From: Myxococcales bacterium UBA1203 | GTDB lineage: Bacteria; Myxococcota; Myxococcia; Myxococcales; UBA5297 | DNA length: 44,612 bases | Assembly (NCBI GenBank): GCA_002309695.1 | Contig: DBXV01000004.1 | Span: 139,775 to 184,386 of the forward strand | Reading direction: 5' to 3' | Shown: one piece after another, positions 14,848 through 24,338 of the stretch | Position numbering within the stretch: the stretch's first letter is position 1 | Layout: every line of letters starts with the position of its first letter | Position numbers and translations under genes: made by a program | The notes under the pieces: generated by a model | The model's input: the letters and a program-made list of their open reading frames with translations, nothing else | The model's database searches: none | Told to the model about the DNA's origin: nothing

Positions 14848-16413
14848 ATGGACAAAATTTTCGCCAAGGACCTCCACGAGAAGGACGCCGTGGACACCAT
14901 CTTCCTCGTGGCCCGCAAGACGGCCGTCACCGGCAAGCCCCATCCGTTCATTGCCCTGACCCTGCGCGACAGGACCGGCGATCTCGATGCGCGCATCTGG
15001 GAAGACGTGGACAGCGTCTCTGCCCGCTTCGACAAGGGCGACTTCGTTCACGTCCAGGGGCACGTCCTCCAGTACAAAAACCGGCTTCAGATCAAAGTGG
15101 ACACTCTGGAGAAGGTGGACGCTTCGCAGGTTCAGGCCGCCGACTACGCGGAGCCGCCCAGACCCGCTGAGGGCGACAGGGCGATTGCGCAGATTCGGGA
15201 CCTCGCGGGCCGCATTCAGGACCCCAATCTTCAGGCACTGATTCAGTCCTTCCTGAAGGACCCTGCCGTCATGGAGCCCCTGCGCACGATGGCGGCCGCC
15301 CGCAGCATTCATCATTCGGCGCCGGGCGGTCTCGCGGAGCACACTCTGTCCGTGATGAAGATGGCCCTCGCCGCCGCCGACCACTACCCGATGGCGGACC
15401 GCGACCTGCTCCTCGCCGGCGCCTTCCTCCACGACCTGGGCAAGCTCCACGAGCTGCAGATGTGCGACCGCCAGGCCGAGTACACGGATGAGGGCCGCTT
15501 TCTGGGACACCTCGTCATCGGCGCCCGGATGCTTCGGGAGCGCTGTGCCGCACTGAAAGACTTCCCGCCCGCTCTGGAGATGCACCTGGAGCACATCATC
15601 CTGGCCCATCACGGCACGCTCGAATTTGGCAGCCCCCGCCTGCCCCAGACGCTGGAGGCAATCATCGTCCACTATCTGGACGACCTCGACAGCAAGGTCG
15701 GTGCGCTGATGGAAATCTGCCAGCGCGATCCGGCCGTCAACGAGCGCTGGACCGACTTCCAGAAGCAGTACAACCGCTACTTCTACAAAGGCGCCACGCC
15801 CACGATTCACGGCAAGTTTGCCTTCGAGTCGAAGAAGCGCAGGGCGCAGGAGCGCCGGGCGGCCGCGGAGAAGGCCCGTCAGGAAAAGTCGGCCAAATCC
15901 GCCGAAAGCACCGTGAAAGAGAACGCTTCGGCGGGCGCCCCCCTGACTCAGTCCACCACCCCGCTGGCGGCTCACGGAGAGGTCAAGCCGCCGCGGAACG
16001 AGGACAAGGCACCGAAGCCCCACACGGACGCGGATTCTTCCCGGCGCGGCCATCGGGACAGCGGCGAGCGCAAATCTTCCGGAGCTTCATCGGCTCCCGC
16101 GCGCACCGGCGCTTCCAAGCTCTCCTTCAAGCCTTTCGAGATGCTGGCTGCCGCTCTGGGCGAGGCCGCGTCGGCGGCTCATGAGGCCGGTGCTCCTGCC
16201 GATGGAGAAAGCTCTGCCCCGGAAAAGTCCGCTCTGGAAACTCTGGCGGAGACCGTCGGTGCGGCGATGGCCAATGCCGCCAAGGCCCTCGCCGATGTTC
16301 CGGTCAAAGCGGAAGAGGAAGCACCCGCGGCCTCTGACGAAGCCGCCGCGCCGGCAGAGGCGCCGGCTTCCGCCGAGAGTTCGGACGGCGCCGCCGATTC
16401 TTCCGACTCCTGA
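14848..16413 (+). CDS. YhaM-like 3'-5' exoribonuclease (OB fold plus HD domain) with long Ala-rich tail
   Basis: 521 residues. Residues 1-90 form an OB-fold nucleic-acid-binding domain (FIALTLRDRTGDLDARIW). An HD domain follows with metal-ligand candidates His165 (GGLAEHTLSV), His195-Asp196 (FLHDLGKL), His254/His255 (ILAHHGTLE) and Asp278 or 279. This OB-HD order matches YhaM/CBF1-type 3'-5' exonucleases. The tail (about 330-521) is low-complexity, first Lys/Glu/Arg-rich and then Ala/Glu-rich, and is absent from typical family members of about 310-330 residues. It could tether the enzyme or bind RNA; that is inference. Start chosen at the ATG preceded by GGAG with a 5-nt spacing; an in-frame GTG upstream overlaps the -10 element. 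Expected role: RNA turnover. Confidence 0.88.
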   Translation: MDKIFAKDLHEKDAVDTIFLVARKTAVTGKPHPFIALTLRDRTGDLDARIWEDVDSVSARFDKGDFVHVQGHVLQYKNRLQIKVDTLEKVDASQVQAADYAEPPRPAEGDRAIAQIRDLAGRIQDPNLQALIQSFLKDPAVMEPLRTMAAARSIHHSAPGGLAEHTLSVMKMALAAADHYPMADRDLLLAGAFLHDLGKLHELQMCDRQAEYTDEGRFLGHLVIGARMLRERCAALKDFPPALEMHLEHIILAHHGTLEFGSPRLPQTLEAIIVHYLDDLDSKVGALMEICQRDPAVNERWTDFQKQYNRYFYKGATPTIHGKFAFESKKRRAQERRAAAEKARQEKSAKSAESTVKENASAGAPLTQSTTPLAAHGEVKPPRNEDKAPKPHTDADSSRRGHRDSGERKSSGASSAPARTGASKLSFKPFEMLAAALGEAASAAHEAGAPADGESSAPEKSALETLAETVGAAMANAAKALADVPVKAEEEAPAASDEAAAPAEAPASAESSDGAADSSDS

Positions 16414-16434
16414 TTTCTCCCTTGTTTTTGAGGG

Positions 16435-16483
16435 GCGCATCCTCCCCGGCTTCCAAAGTCGTCGTGAGGATGCGCCTTTTTTC
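16435..16483 (+). terminator. Terminator after the YhaM-like gene
   Basis: An 11-bp stem GGCGCATCCTC (16435-16445) / GAGGATGCGCC (16467-16477) is followed by TTTTTT. The next possible start codon is only 37 nt away, with no promoter visible between. Confidence 0.85.
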
Positions 16484-16519
16484 GTGCCTTTCGGCTCCGC
16501 GCGCCCGGGTCCGCTTCTG

Positions 16520-17968
16520 ATGCGCCTCTGCGGGCCCGACGCGCTGACGTTCCTCCAGACGAAACAGACGTGCCCCGTGTCCACCTCCGACCGTTTCTCC
16601 AGACGCGCCGCACCTGAAGGGCGGGCCTGCTCAGCGCTGGCGCTCTCTCTGGCCCTGAGTCTTTTGGGCGCAGCTGACGCCTTCGCTCAGGCGCAGGAGC
16701 AGACGGCCGGCGCGCCGGTGCCGACGGAAGAAACCGCCGAATCCGCTGTTGAAAACGCGTCCCATGAGGTCGTTCTGCCCGCCGACGCACACAGGCCCGC
16801 GGAGCACAGCAGCAGCACGGATATTCGCCCCGGCCGGCTGGCAGCAGTCGCCTCTCCCGAGGCACTGGCCGACCTTCTGCCGCTCGTTCGTCCCTGCATG
16901 GAGGAGGCGCCCTGCGTCATTCGTCTGGACGCTCCCGTTTCGCCCCATGAAGAAATGCTGCCGCTTGCCAATGAGCTGAGCGCTCTGGTGGCAGCCGAGC
17001 TTTCCCGGCGGGAAGCGTTGTGCATTTCGGACAGCGACGGTCACTGGGCAGAGCTCAGCGGCGAAAAAATCCCGCCCTGCGCGCATGAAACAGAGGACGT
17101 CCACCGCGTCTCGATTCGTCTGGCGCCCAAGGGCAATGGCTTCACCGCCGCGCTTTCCTTCGAGGAGAACACGCCCGGGCACGCGCAGCAGGACGATTCG
17201 AGCCGGGCCTTCGCGCATCAGCCTTCCCGCCTGCGGCTGATGACGGAATTTAACGAAGCCCAGGAAATCCCCTTCGTCGCTTCGCGCTTTGCCGAGAGCC
17301 TGGGGGACGCCATGGGGACGGAGCCGCCCAGCTTGTTTGATGTGTTTCTCAAGCCGCCCGAGCCGCCCGGCTTCCACGTCAATCTCAAGCTGGGGAACAC
17401 GCTGACCACCCTCAAGGGCTTCGACTTCTCCGCCTTCAACCTCAGGTTCGACCTGGAGTTCGACTACTACCTCCGGCCGTATCTGATGGCCTTTCTGGAA
17501 ATCGGCCTGACCATCGGCAACTCCGCCGCCAAATCCAGCAGCAAGAGTTCCGACAGCGGCGACACCTCGGAGGGCGATGACGGCGAAGAGGGAGGAGATG
17601 CCGAAAGCGAAAGCTCAGAGGGCGGGTCCGAAGAGGAAGCGACAGCGTCGGACAGCGGCCGCAAAAAGGGCTCCTTCTCTCTGGTGCCGGTGAAGCTGGG
17701 GCTCAAATTCAACCCGCTCTACCAGTATCAGTTCCGCCCCTACGTGGGCCTCGGCCTGGGGCTCGGCATCCTCTCTGACCTGGTGGAAGCCAACTCCCGG
17801 GAAATCACCCTGAGCATCAGCGGCATCGTCGGCATCGCCTGGGTTCCCCTCAACCACCTCGGCTTCAACCTGGAGACCAGCCTCAACTTCGACGAGCTCA
17901 GGGTCGAAAGCGGCAGCAGCCTGCTTTTCAGCTTCACCATCGACTTCGGCATCATGGTGCTGTTCTGA
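16520..17968 (+). CDS. Predicted outer-membrane beta-barrel protein
   Basis: Up to 482 residues. An N-terminal signal peptide is clear (ACSALALSLALSLLGAADA, cleavage near AFA-QA). The mature N-terminal half has Cys pairs and may be periplasmic. From about residue 300 alternating hydrophobic beta-strands follow (FHVNLKLGNTLTTL, FNLRFDLEFDYYLRPYLMAF, FSLVPVKLGLKF) to the terminal FTIDFGIMVLF, an aromatic C-terminus typical of BAM substrates. An acidic Ser/Glu/Asp-rich loop of about 45 residues interrupts the barrel. The start is uncertain: ATG 16520 gives a long n-region, GTG 16577 gives a standard signal peptide, and neither has a good Shine-Dalgarno. Family not recognised. It follows the YhaM-like gene after a terminator. 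Confidence 0.75.
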   Translation: MRLCGPDALTFLQTKQTCPVSTSDRFSRRAAPEGRACSALALSLALSLLGAADAFAQAQEQTAGAPVPTEETAESAVENASHEVVLPADAHRPAEHSSSTDIRPGRLAAVASPEALADLLPLVRPCMEEAPCVIRLDAPVSPHEEMLPLANELSALVAAELSRREALCISDSDGHWAELSGEKIPPCAHETEDVHRVSIRLAPKGNGFTAALSFEENTPGHAQQDDSSRAFAHQPSRLRLMTEFNEAQEIPFVASRFAESLGDAMGTEPPSLFDVFLKPPEPPGFHVNLKLGNTLTTLKGFDFSAFNLRFDLEFDYYLRPYLMAFLEIGLTIGNSAAKSSSKSSDSGDTSEGDDGEEGGDAESESSEGGSEEEATASDSGRKKGSFSLVPVKLGLKFNPLYQYQFRPYVGLGLGLGILSDLVEANSREITLSISGIVGIAWVPLNHLGFNLETSLNFDELRVESGSSLLFSFTIDFGIMVLF

Positions 17969-18123
17969 GGTCTCCCTCTGCCGCCCATGACGCCGGGCCC
18001 TCTGCGCCGCGGTCGGATTTTCCGGCCGAAACTGGCCGCGCGGTCGGTTCCAAAGGTGCCGGCTTTCTGACAAGGCCCCCGCCCCGTTTCAGGCACAGGC
18101 GCACTCACACGAAAGGCTTTCCC

Positions 18124-19776
18124 ATGAAATTCCCCTTCAGAACCTCGTCTTCGATGGCGGCCTTCTCCCTCTCACTGATGCTGGCCGCCTGCCCGACGTC
18201 CTCTACCGACAAGGCGGATGCAGGCAGCAGCGCGGACGCTTCGGAAGACGGCGGCGAAGAGGCCATTCCCGTCGATATGAACAACACCGAGTCGCTCTAC
18301 ATGGCGGCTCAGCAGGAGTTCATCGCGGGCAATTTCCAGCAGGCTGCCGAGTATTACCAGACCATCCTGCTGCGGGAGAAAAGCGCCCGCGCCTGGCACG
18401 CCCTGGGCGACGTCCACATGGCGCTGATGCAGTTCAACAACGCGGCGAAGAACTACGAGAAGGCTCTGGCTCTGGAGCCCGACAAGCGCATGAGCATGAT
18501 GCGCCTCGCCAGGGCGCTTCAGCGCTCCGGAGAGTTTCTGCGCGCGGTTGAGGTCTATCGGCAGGCTCAGGCGAAAGACCTGACGGACCCGGAGGCTTTC
18601 CGTCTCGAAGCCGAGGCGCTGGAGCCATTGGGGCGTCTGGATGAGGCCATCGACCGCATGGAGACCTCCGTCGCCCTCGAAAAGGACCCGGCCAAACAGG
18701 CAGAGACGCTGCAGGCCATGAGCGTTCTCGCCCAGAAGCTCGACAAGCACGCGGAAGCCATCGGCTATCTGGAGCGGGCCGTGAAGCTGAACCCCACCGC
18801 GGAGCTCTATTCCGCTCTCGCCGAGGCCGCGCTCAAGACGGGCGATTTTGCCAAAACGCGCGACGCCTACCGGGAAGCCGCCAACATCGACCACAAGGAC
18901 CCGTTCTACTGGGAAGTCGTCGGCGAGCTGGAGCTGCGGCTGGGGAACAAAGAAGCGGCGCGCCAGGCCTTTGAGGCATCCATCCGCATCAAGCCCGCGG
19001 CGCCGCTCTACATCGGTCTGGGGCGCCTCGATCTGGCCGAGGGCAAAGCCGACGCCGCCAAAGAGATGCTGAACAAGGCGCTGGAGCTGACGGAAGGCGA
19101 GGCGCGGGACGTGCGCGAGTCGGCCCATCTGGCGGCCTCGCTCAAAGATTTCGCTCTCGCCGAAAAGCTCCTGCTCACGCTGACCTCGGGCGAGGACACG
19201 GAGGATCAGGAGGCGCTCTGGCTGGAAATCTCTGCAATCCGGAGTCTCAGGCAGGACAGCAGGGAGGACACGGAAGCCGCCTGCCGTCAGGCCCGTTTTG
19301 CTCTTCTGGACACGCTCAACTTCGACAACCGCCTGTTCCTGCTCCTGCGGAATGAACTTCGGACGCTCGTCGGGAAGCCCGTTCCCGAAGACCTCTCGCA
19401 GATACAGATCATGCAGTCCTCCGACAGCTGCCAGACGCTGCTGAAAAAAGCCAAGGACTCCCAGCTGAACAAGGTGGTTCTCGAAGAGGCAGCCGTGGTC
19501 TGCGCGCGGGCCATCTGGCTCAAGGAAAGCCTCCCTGACGAAACGAAGAAGCCGGAGCAGGTTCCGCCGGTGCCCATCCCCGCGCCCGTGTCTGCGCCCG
19601 CCCCCGCGAAAGATGACGCGACAGATGCGGGAACGTCTCCTGACGGAGGCGTTGTTCTTCCGGGAATGACAGCTCCGGCGCCGACGGTGCTCCCCGAGAG
19701 CCTGCAGGAGCTGGAAAAGAAGAAGCTCCCTGAGTTCCGCAAATGCCCGCCGGACAGCGTTCCCTGGACGAAGTGA
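18124..19776 (+). CDS. TPR-repeat lipoprotein
   Basis: 550 residues. Lipobox LMLAAC with Cys23, then an acidic Asp/Ala/Gly linker (about 24-55). At least eight TPR-like helical pairs follow (about 57-400: AWHALGDVHMALMQFNNAAKNY, AFRLEAEALEPLGRLDEAI and similar). The last part is Pro/Ala-rich (about 475-520) and ends in a short charged tail with one Cys. TPR lipoproteins scaffold envelope complexes; no specific partner can be named. A possible weak promoter (CAAAGG then TGCCGGC and TTTC, near 18051-18065) resembles the macA promoter's -10 region but has no good -35. The next gene, miaB, begins 64 bp downstream. Confidence 0.85.
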   Translation: MKFPFRTSSSMAAFSLSLMLAACPTSSTDKADAGSSADASEDGGEEAIPVDMNNTESLYMAAQQEFIAGNFQQAAEYYQTILLREKSARAWHALGDVHMALMQFNNAAKNYEKALALEPDKRMSMMRLARALQRSGEFLRAVEVYRQAQAKDLTDPEAFRLEAEALEPLGRLDEAIDRMETSVALEKDPAKQAETLQAMSVLAQKLDKHAEAIGYLERAVKLNPTAELYSALAEAALKTGDFAKTRDAYREAANIDHKDPFYWEVVGELELRLGNKEAARQAFEASIRIKPAAPLYIGLGRLDLAEGKADAAKEMLNKALELTEGEARDVRESAHLAASLKDFALAEKLLLTLTSGEDTEDQEALWLEISAIRSLRQDSREDTEAACRQARFALLDTLNFDNRLFLLLRNELRTLVGKPVPEDLSQIQIMQSSDSCQTLLKKAKDSQLNKVVLEEAAVVCARAIWLKESLPDETKKPEQVPPVPIPAPVSAPAPAKDDATDAGTSPDGGVVLPGMTAPAPTVLPESLQELEKKKLPEFRKCPPDSVPWTK

Positions 19777-19840
19777 GTCCCCGCGCTCTCTCTTTCTTTG
19801 AATTTTCACTGCCGCCGCCACCGGCGGCACGGCTCACGGA

Positions 19841-21244
<1,404 letters not shown>

Positions 21245-21247
21245 GCC

Positions 21248-21751
21248 ATGGCGGAGCGGCGCTTTTCCATTGGGCTGCAGCCGCTTCTCTCGGGACCTCT
21301 CCCGTGGCTGGCCTGGCTCGCTCTCATCTTCGGCCTGTCGGCGCAGGGTCAGTCCACGCTCACGCCCTACACGTCGTTTTGGGCGTTTCCGCATGCGGAC
21401 AAGCTGATGCACTTCTCGGAATACGCGGTGCTCGGCGCCCTGACGCTGCGGATGCTCGACATCCTTCGGCTGAACGGCCGCAGCTGCACCGACCTCCCGC
21501 TGACGAAGTCTGTTCTGGCCGCCGCGTGGGGAATCTGTGCCGTCAGCGCCTGCCTCGATGAGTTCTCCCAGAGGTTTTCCCCGGGGCGCTCATCCGACGC
21601 CGCCGATGTGCTGGCCGACTGTCTCGGCGCGGCCGCCGGCATTCTCGCCTGGCGCGCCCTGCTTCTCTGGCGTCATCCCCAGGGCAAAGAGCCGCCTCAC
21701 AACGCGCCGCCTCACGATGATGAGCAAAACGGCGGGGACCTCCGGCGCTGA
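21248..21751 (+). CDS. VanZ-like membrane protein
   Basis: 167 residues with four predicted membrane segments. Family marks are the HADKLMHFSEYAVLGAL segment and the acidic loop LDEFSQRFSPGRSSDAADVLADCLGA near the last helix, both typical of VanZ-like proteins. The function of these proteins outside teicoplanin resistance is not defined. It starts 3 bp after miaB and ends 10 bp before the gamma-carbonic-anhydrase gene, so it is almost certainly co-transcribed. The C-terminal tail is His/Pro/Asp-rich and cytoplasmic or periplasmic. Confidence 0.85.
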   Translation: MAERRFSIGLQPLLSGPLPWLAWLALIFGLSAQGQSTLTPYTSFWAFPHADKLMHFSEYAVLGALTLRMLDILRLNGRSCTDLPLTKSVLAAAWGICAVSACLDEFSQRFSPGRSSDAADVLADCLGAAAGILAWRALLLWRHPQGKEPPHNAPPHDDEQNGGDLRR

Positions 21752-21761
21752 AAGGCACTCC

Positions 21762-22286
21762 ATGACGCTCCACAGCTATCTGGGAAAAATGCCGCGCATC
21801 GACCCGACGGCCTTTATCGAGGAGAGCGCGCGCATCATCGGCGACGTGACCATCGGTCCCCGTTCCAGCGTCTGGTTCAACGCCGTCATTCGCGGGGACG
21901 TTCACTTCATCCGCATCGGAAGCGAGACCAACATCCAAGACCTAGCCTGCCTTCACGTGACGCACGACACCTGGCCCGTCATCGTCGGTGACAGAACGAG
22001 CATTGCCCACGGCGTCCAGCTTCACGGTTGCACGGTGGGCAGCGGCTGCCTTATCGGCATCGGCGCCATCGTTCTGGACGCTGCGGTCATCGGCGACAGC
22101 TGTCTCATCGGCGCCGGCGCCCTGGTGACCCCGCGGACAGTCATTCCGCCCCGAAGCCTGGTCCTCGGCAGTCCCGGCAGAGTCGTCCGCACCCTCAGCG
22201 ACGAAGAGGCGGCTCAGCTTGCAGAGAACGCCCGGAACTATCTCCGCTACCAGCAGAACTATCGGAAAGAGAGCGAGACCCCATGA
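21762..22286 (+). CDS. Gamma-carbonic-anhydrase-family hexapeptide-repeat protein
   Basis: 174 residues built of left-handed beta-helix hexapeptide repeats (PTAFIEESARIIGDVTIG, SSVWFNAVIRGDVHFIRIG, NIQDLACLHVTH, RTSIAHGVQLHGC) with a C-terminal helix. The three likely metal-binding His are in HVTH, IAHG and LHGC, and the QD..CLH arrangement matches the YrdA/PaaY/CaiE group. Some members hydrate CO2 or hydrolyse CoA thioesters; many have no shown activity. Start chosen at the ATG after GAAAGG; longer in-frame starts overlap vanZ. Its stop overlaps the next start in an ATGA, so translation is probably coupled. Confidence 0.88.
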   Translation: MTLHSYLGKMPRIDPTAFIEESARIIGDVTIGPRSSVWFNAVIRGDVHFIRIGSETNIQDLACLHVTHDTWPVIVGDRTSIAHGVQLHGCTVGSGCLIGIGAIVLDAAVIGDSCLIGAGALVTPRTVIPPRSLVLGSPGRVVRTLSDEEAAQLAENARNYLRYQQNYRKESETP

Positions 22287-22756
22287 GTCAGGTCACGGCA
22301 GCAAACCTTCAAAAAGTCCCCCTTCTCAGCGTCATCCCCGTCAGCGGGCTGGAACTCATCGCCGGCATCGCCGACCGCAAATTCCTGCGTCCGGGCGAGG
22401 TGCTGTTCCAGGAGGGCAAGCCTTCCGAAGCCATCTTCTTCGTCATCGAAGGGCGCATCGCGCTGACGATCCGCTCCGACGAAGGCAGGCTCGCCAAGCT
22501 CAGCGCCATGGAAAGCGGCGAGGTCCTGGGGCAGATGGCGCTCCTCGAAAACAAATCGGTCCACCTCTGCACCGCCACCGCAGACGCCGAGTCGCTGGTC
22601 ATCGAAATCACGGCGGCCGACTTTCAAAAGCTCTCCGAGGACAAGCCGAAGCTGGGCGTCACAGTGCAGAAAATCATTCGCAGCGACCTGGACAAAAAGC
22701 TGGCGGCCGCGGGGCCTTCGCTTCGCCCGCTTCTGATTCGCGCGCTGGCCACCTGA
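22283..22756 (+). CDS. Cyclic nucleotide-binding domain protein without effector domain
   Basis: 157 residues. A single CNB/CRP-type beta-roll covers about 15-125 (FLRPGEVLFQEGKPSEAIFFVIEGRIAL, MESGEVLGQMALLENKSVHLCTATA), followed by a C-helix. The phosphate-binding cassette position reads GQMALLENKSVHLCTA rather than the canonical GE-A-L-RA pattern, so nucleotide binding is uncertain. No helix-turn-helix, kinase or channel domain is present, so it may act by protein contact. Its ATG overlaps the stop of the gamma-carbonic-anhydrase gene (ATGA). Confidence 0.82.
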   Translation: MSQVTAANLQKVPLLSVIPVSGLELIAGIADRKFLRPGEVLFQEGKPSEAIFFVIEGRIALTIRSDEGRLAKLSAMESGEVLGQMALLENKSVHLCTATADAESLVIEITAADFQKLSEDKPKLGVTVQKIIRSDLDKKLAAAGPSLRPLLIRALAT

Positions 22757-22787
22757 TTTTGCCCACCGCTCAGAAAGGGAACGCTCC

Positions 22788-23522
22788 ATGAACAAGAACT
22801 TCATGCTTTTGGTGCTGGCCCTGCTCACGGCCATCCTCACATCGGGATGCGCCCACAAGTCGCTCAGCCCCTCGTCGCTCAAAACCATCGACCGCCCTGC
22901 CATCGTGCTGCGGATGCTCGGCGAGCCGGAACTCTCTCTGAGCGAACAGGACGCGGACCAGGTGCCGAGGCTCCGGGCGCGCATCAACGCCTTCCAGATG
23001 AGCGAGCGGCTGCGCAGCGCTCTGATTCACCACCTGCCCAACGTCGAGCCGTGGACCGACATCATGCCCAGCGTCGAGGTGGCCACCGCACTGGATACGC
23101 TGCTGGTGCAGGACAAGGCTGAGGCCCCCCGCTACGAGCTCCTGACGCAGAAGGGCTCCAACACGGTGCTGGAAATCGTCGTCTTCAGGGCAGGTCTCCA
23201 CTTCAATCCCAAAACGAAAAAGACCGGCTTCTTCCTCGACGGCAAGGCGCGCCTCTTCCACATCAACGGCAGCACGCTCTGGAAGTCGCCGCTCTCGATG
23301 GATTCCACAGAGCTCGAATCGTTCCCCGGGCTCCAGCCCCGCGAGCTGCATCACGACGAGTATTTCAATGCGCTCAACGACTTTCTCTTTCGTCTGACAG
23401 AGGCAGCGGGAAACGAGCTGTCAGCGGACCTGCCCCGTGGCACGAAGCACGAAACCGCGGCCGGACTCGTCGGAACCGACCTGGACGAGAGCAGCGAGGA
23501 TGACGACAGCAGTGATTTATAG
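22788..23522 (+). CDS. Lipoprotein of unknown function
   Basis: 244 residues. A short basic N-terminus, a hydrophobic stretch and the lipobox ILTSGC with Cys21 mark a lipoprotein. The rest is a mixed alpha/beta domain with no recognised motif (DRPAIVLRMLGEPELSLSEQD, TVLEIVVFRAGLHFNPKTKK, LFHINGSTLWKSPLSMDST). It ends in an acidic Asp/Ser/Glu tail. The pattern of strands and a substrate-like region near FFLDGKARLF recalls small envelope-assembly lipoproteins, but no family can be named. It starts 31 bp after the cyclic-nucleotide-binding gene with GAAAGGGAAC upstream of the ATG, so it probably ends the miaB operon. Confidence 0.78.
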   Translation: MNKNFMLLVLALLTAILTSGCAHKSLSPSSLKTIDRPAIVLRMLGEPELSLSEQDADQVPRLRARINAFQMSERLRSALIHHLPNVEPWTDIMPSVEVATALDTLLVQDKAEAPRYELLTQKGSNTVLEIVVFRAGLHFNPKTKKTGFFLDGKARLFHINGSTLWKSPLSMDSTELESFPGLQPRELHHDEYFNALNDFLFRLTEAAGNELSADLPRGTKHETAAGLVGTDLDESSEDDDSSDL

Positions 23523-23559
23523 ACAGTCGTCCTGTTTCCTCTTTCCCCTGACAAGCTAT

Positions 23560-23590
23560 TTGACAAACCGGCAGGTCAACGGCATATGCC
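23560..23590 (+). promoter_or_regulatory. Promoter of tRNA-Val
   Basis: Consensus -35 TTGACA (23560-23565), then a -10-like CATATG with a 17-nt spacer (or TATGCC with 19), followed by the G/C-rich CGCCGCGC and TTTTT. The mature tRNA starts at 23612. Confidence 0.55.
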
Positions 23591-23611
23591 GCCGCGCTTT
23601 TTGAGGAAGCC

Positions 23612-23683
23612 GGGCGATTAGCTCAGCGGTAGAGCACTGCCTTCACACGGCAGGGGTCGCTGGTTCGAACCCAGCATCGCCCA
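23612..23683 (+). tRNA. tRNA-Val (anticodon CAC)
   Basis: 72 nt with a complete cloverleaf. Acceptor GGGCGAT / ATCGCCC with discriminator A. D-arm GCTC..GAGC. Anticodon arm CTGCC-TTCACAC-GGCAG with anticodon CAC, reading GTG valine codons. T-arm CTGGTTCGAACCCAG. CCA is not encoded: the bases after the discriminator are CAA. A terminator begins three bases downstream. Confidence 0.96.
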
Positions 23684-23685
23684 CA

Positions 23686-23719
23686 AACCGGGGTCCCTTC
23701 GCGGGACTCCGGTTTTTTT
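23686..23719 (+). terminator. Terminator of tRNA-Val
   Basis: Stem AACCGG-GTCCC / GGGA-TCCGGTT with loop TTCGC, followed by seven T. The ATG of the next gene lies 25 nt after the T-run with no promoter space. Confidence 0.85.
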
Positions 23720-23744
23720 ATGTCCGCCAACTGAGGAAACGACC

Positions 23745-24281
23745 ATGTCCGGCAGCACCACTCCCAATGACACAGCCGCCGAACTCGGCGCGCTTTCCTC
23801 GCTGCGCAGCCGACTGAACGAGCTGGCGGCTTTGGCGGTGGGCCACCTTCGCGGCGAGGGAAAAAATGCCGCTCTGGCGGAATCCTGCACGGGCGGACTC
23901 ATTGCGGCGGTCATGGCGTCCGTTCCTGGCGCCTCTCAGGCGCTCCACTCGTCTGCCGTGGTGTACCAGACCGAGGCCAAGACGACCCTTCTGGGGCTGG
24001 ATGCCGCCTTCGTGCAGCGCTTTGGGGCTGTCTCCGAAGAAGTGACCCGGGCGCTGGCTGAGGCCGCCAGAACAAAATCCGGCGCGGACATCGGCCTGGC
24101 TGTGACCGGCTGGGCAGGACCGTCGGGAGGAAGCGTCAGGGACCCGGTGGGCACCTGCTACATCGCCGTCACCAACGGAACGTCCACGGACTGCCGGCGC
24201 GTGCTCATCCCGGGCGACAGAGCCTGTGTTCGCGAGACAGCGGCCGCGCTGGCGCTGGACTGGCTCTGCCGGATTTCCTGA
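23745..24281 (+). CDS. pncC: CinA C-terminal-domain family amidase (nicotinamide-nucleotide amidohydrolase type)
   Basis: 178 residues, the usual length of stand-alone CinA-C/PncC proteins. Family marks: AESCTGGLIAAVMASVPGAS (about 44-63, containing the catalytic Ser/Cys region), the VVYQTEAKTTLLG segment, AVTGWAGPSGG (about 120-130; most members have TGIAGP) and PVGTCYIAV. It should convert nicotinamide mononucleotide to nicotinate mononucleotide, part of pyridine-nucleotide recycling. An unusual N-terminal extension of about 25 residues precedes the fold. GAGGAAACGACC lies upstream of the ATG. Only 25 nt separate it from the tRNA terminator, so expression probably relies on read-through or on an unrecognised promoter inside the terminator region. 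Confidence 0.88.
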   Translation: MSGSTTPNDTAAELGALSSLRSRLNELAALAVGHLRGEGKNAALAESCTGGLIAAVMASVPGASQALHSSAVVYQTEAKTTLLGLDAAFVQRFGAVSEEVTRALAEAARTKSGADIGLAVTGWAGPSGGSVRDPVGTCYIAVTNGTSTDCRRVLIPGDRACVRETAAALALDWLCRIS

Positions 24282-24338
24282 CTTCTGCCCGCGCGTCCAG
24301 ACGCACTGCTTTTCACCTTCGTGACTGCCGCTCCGCCG

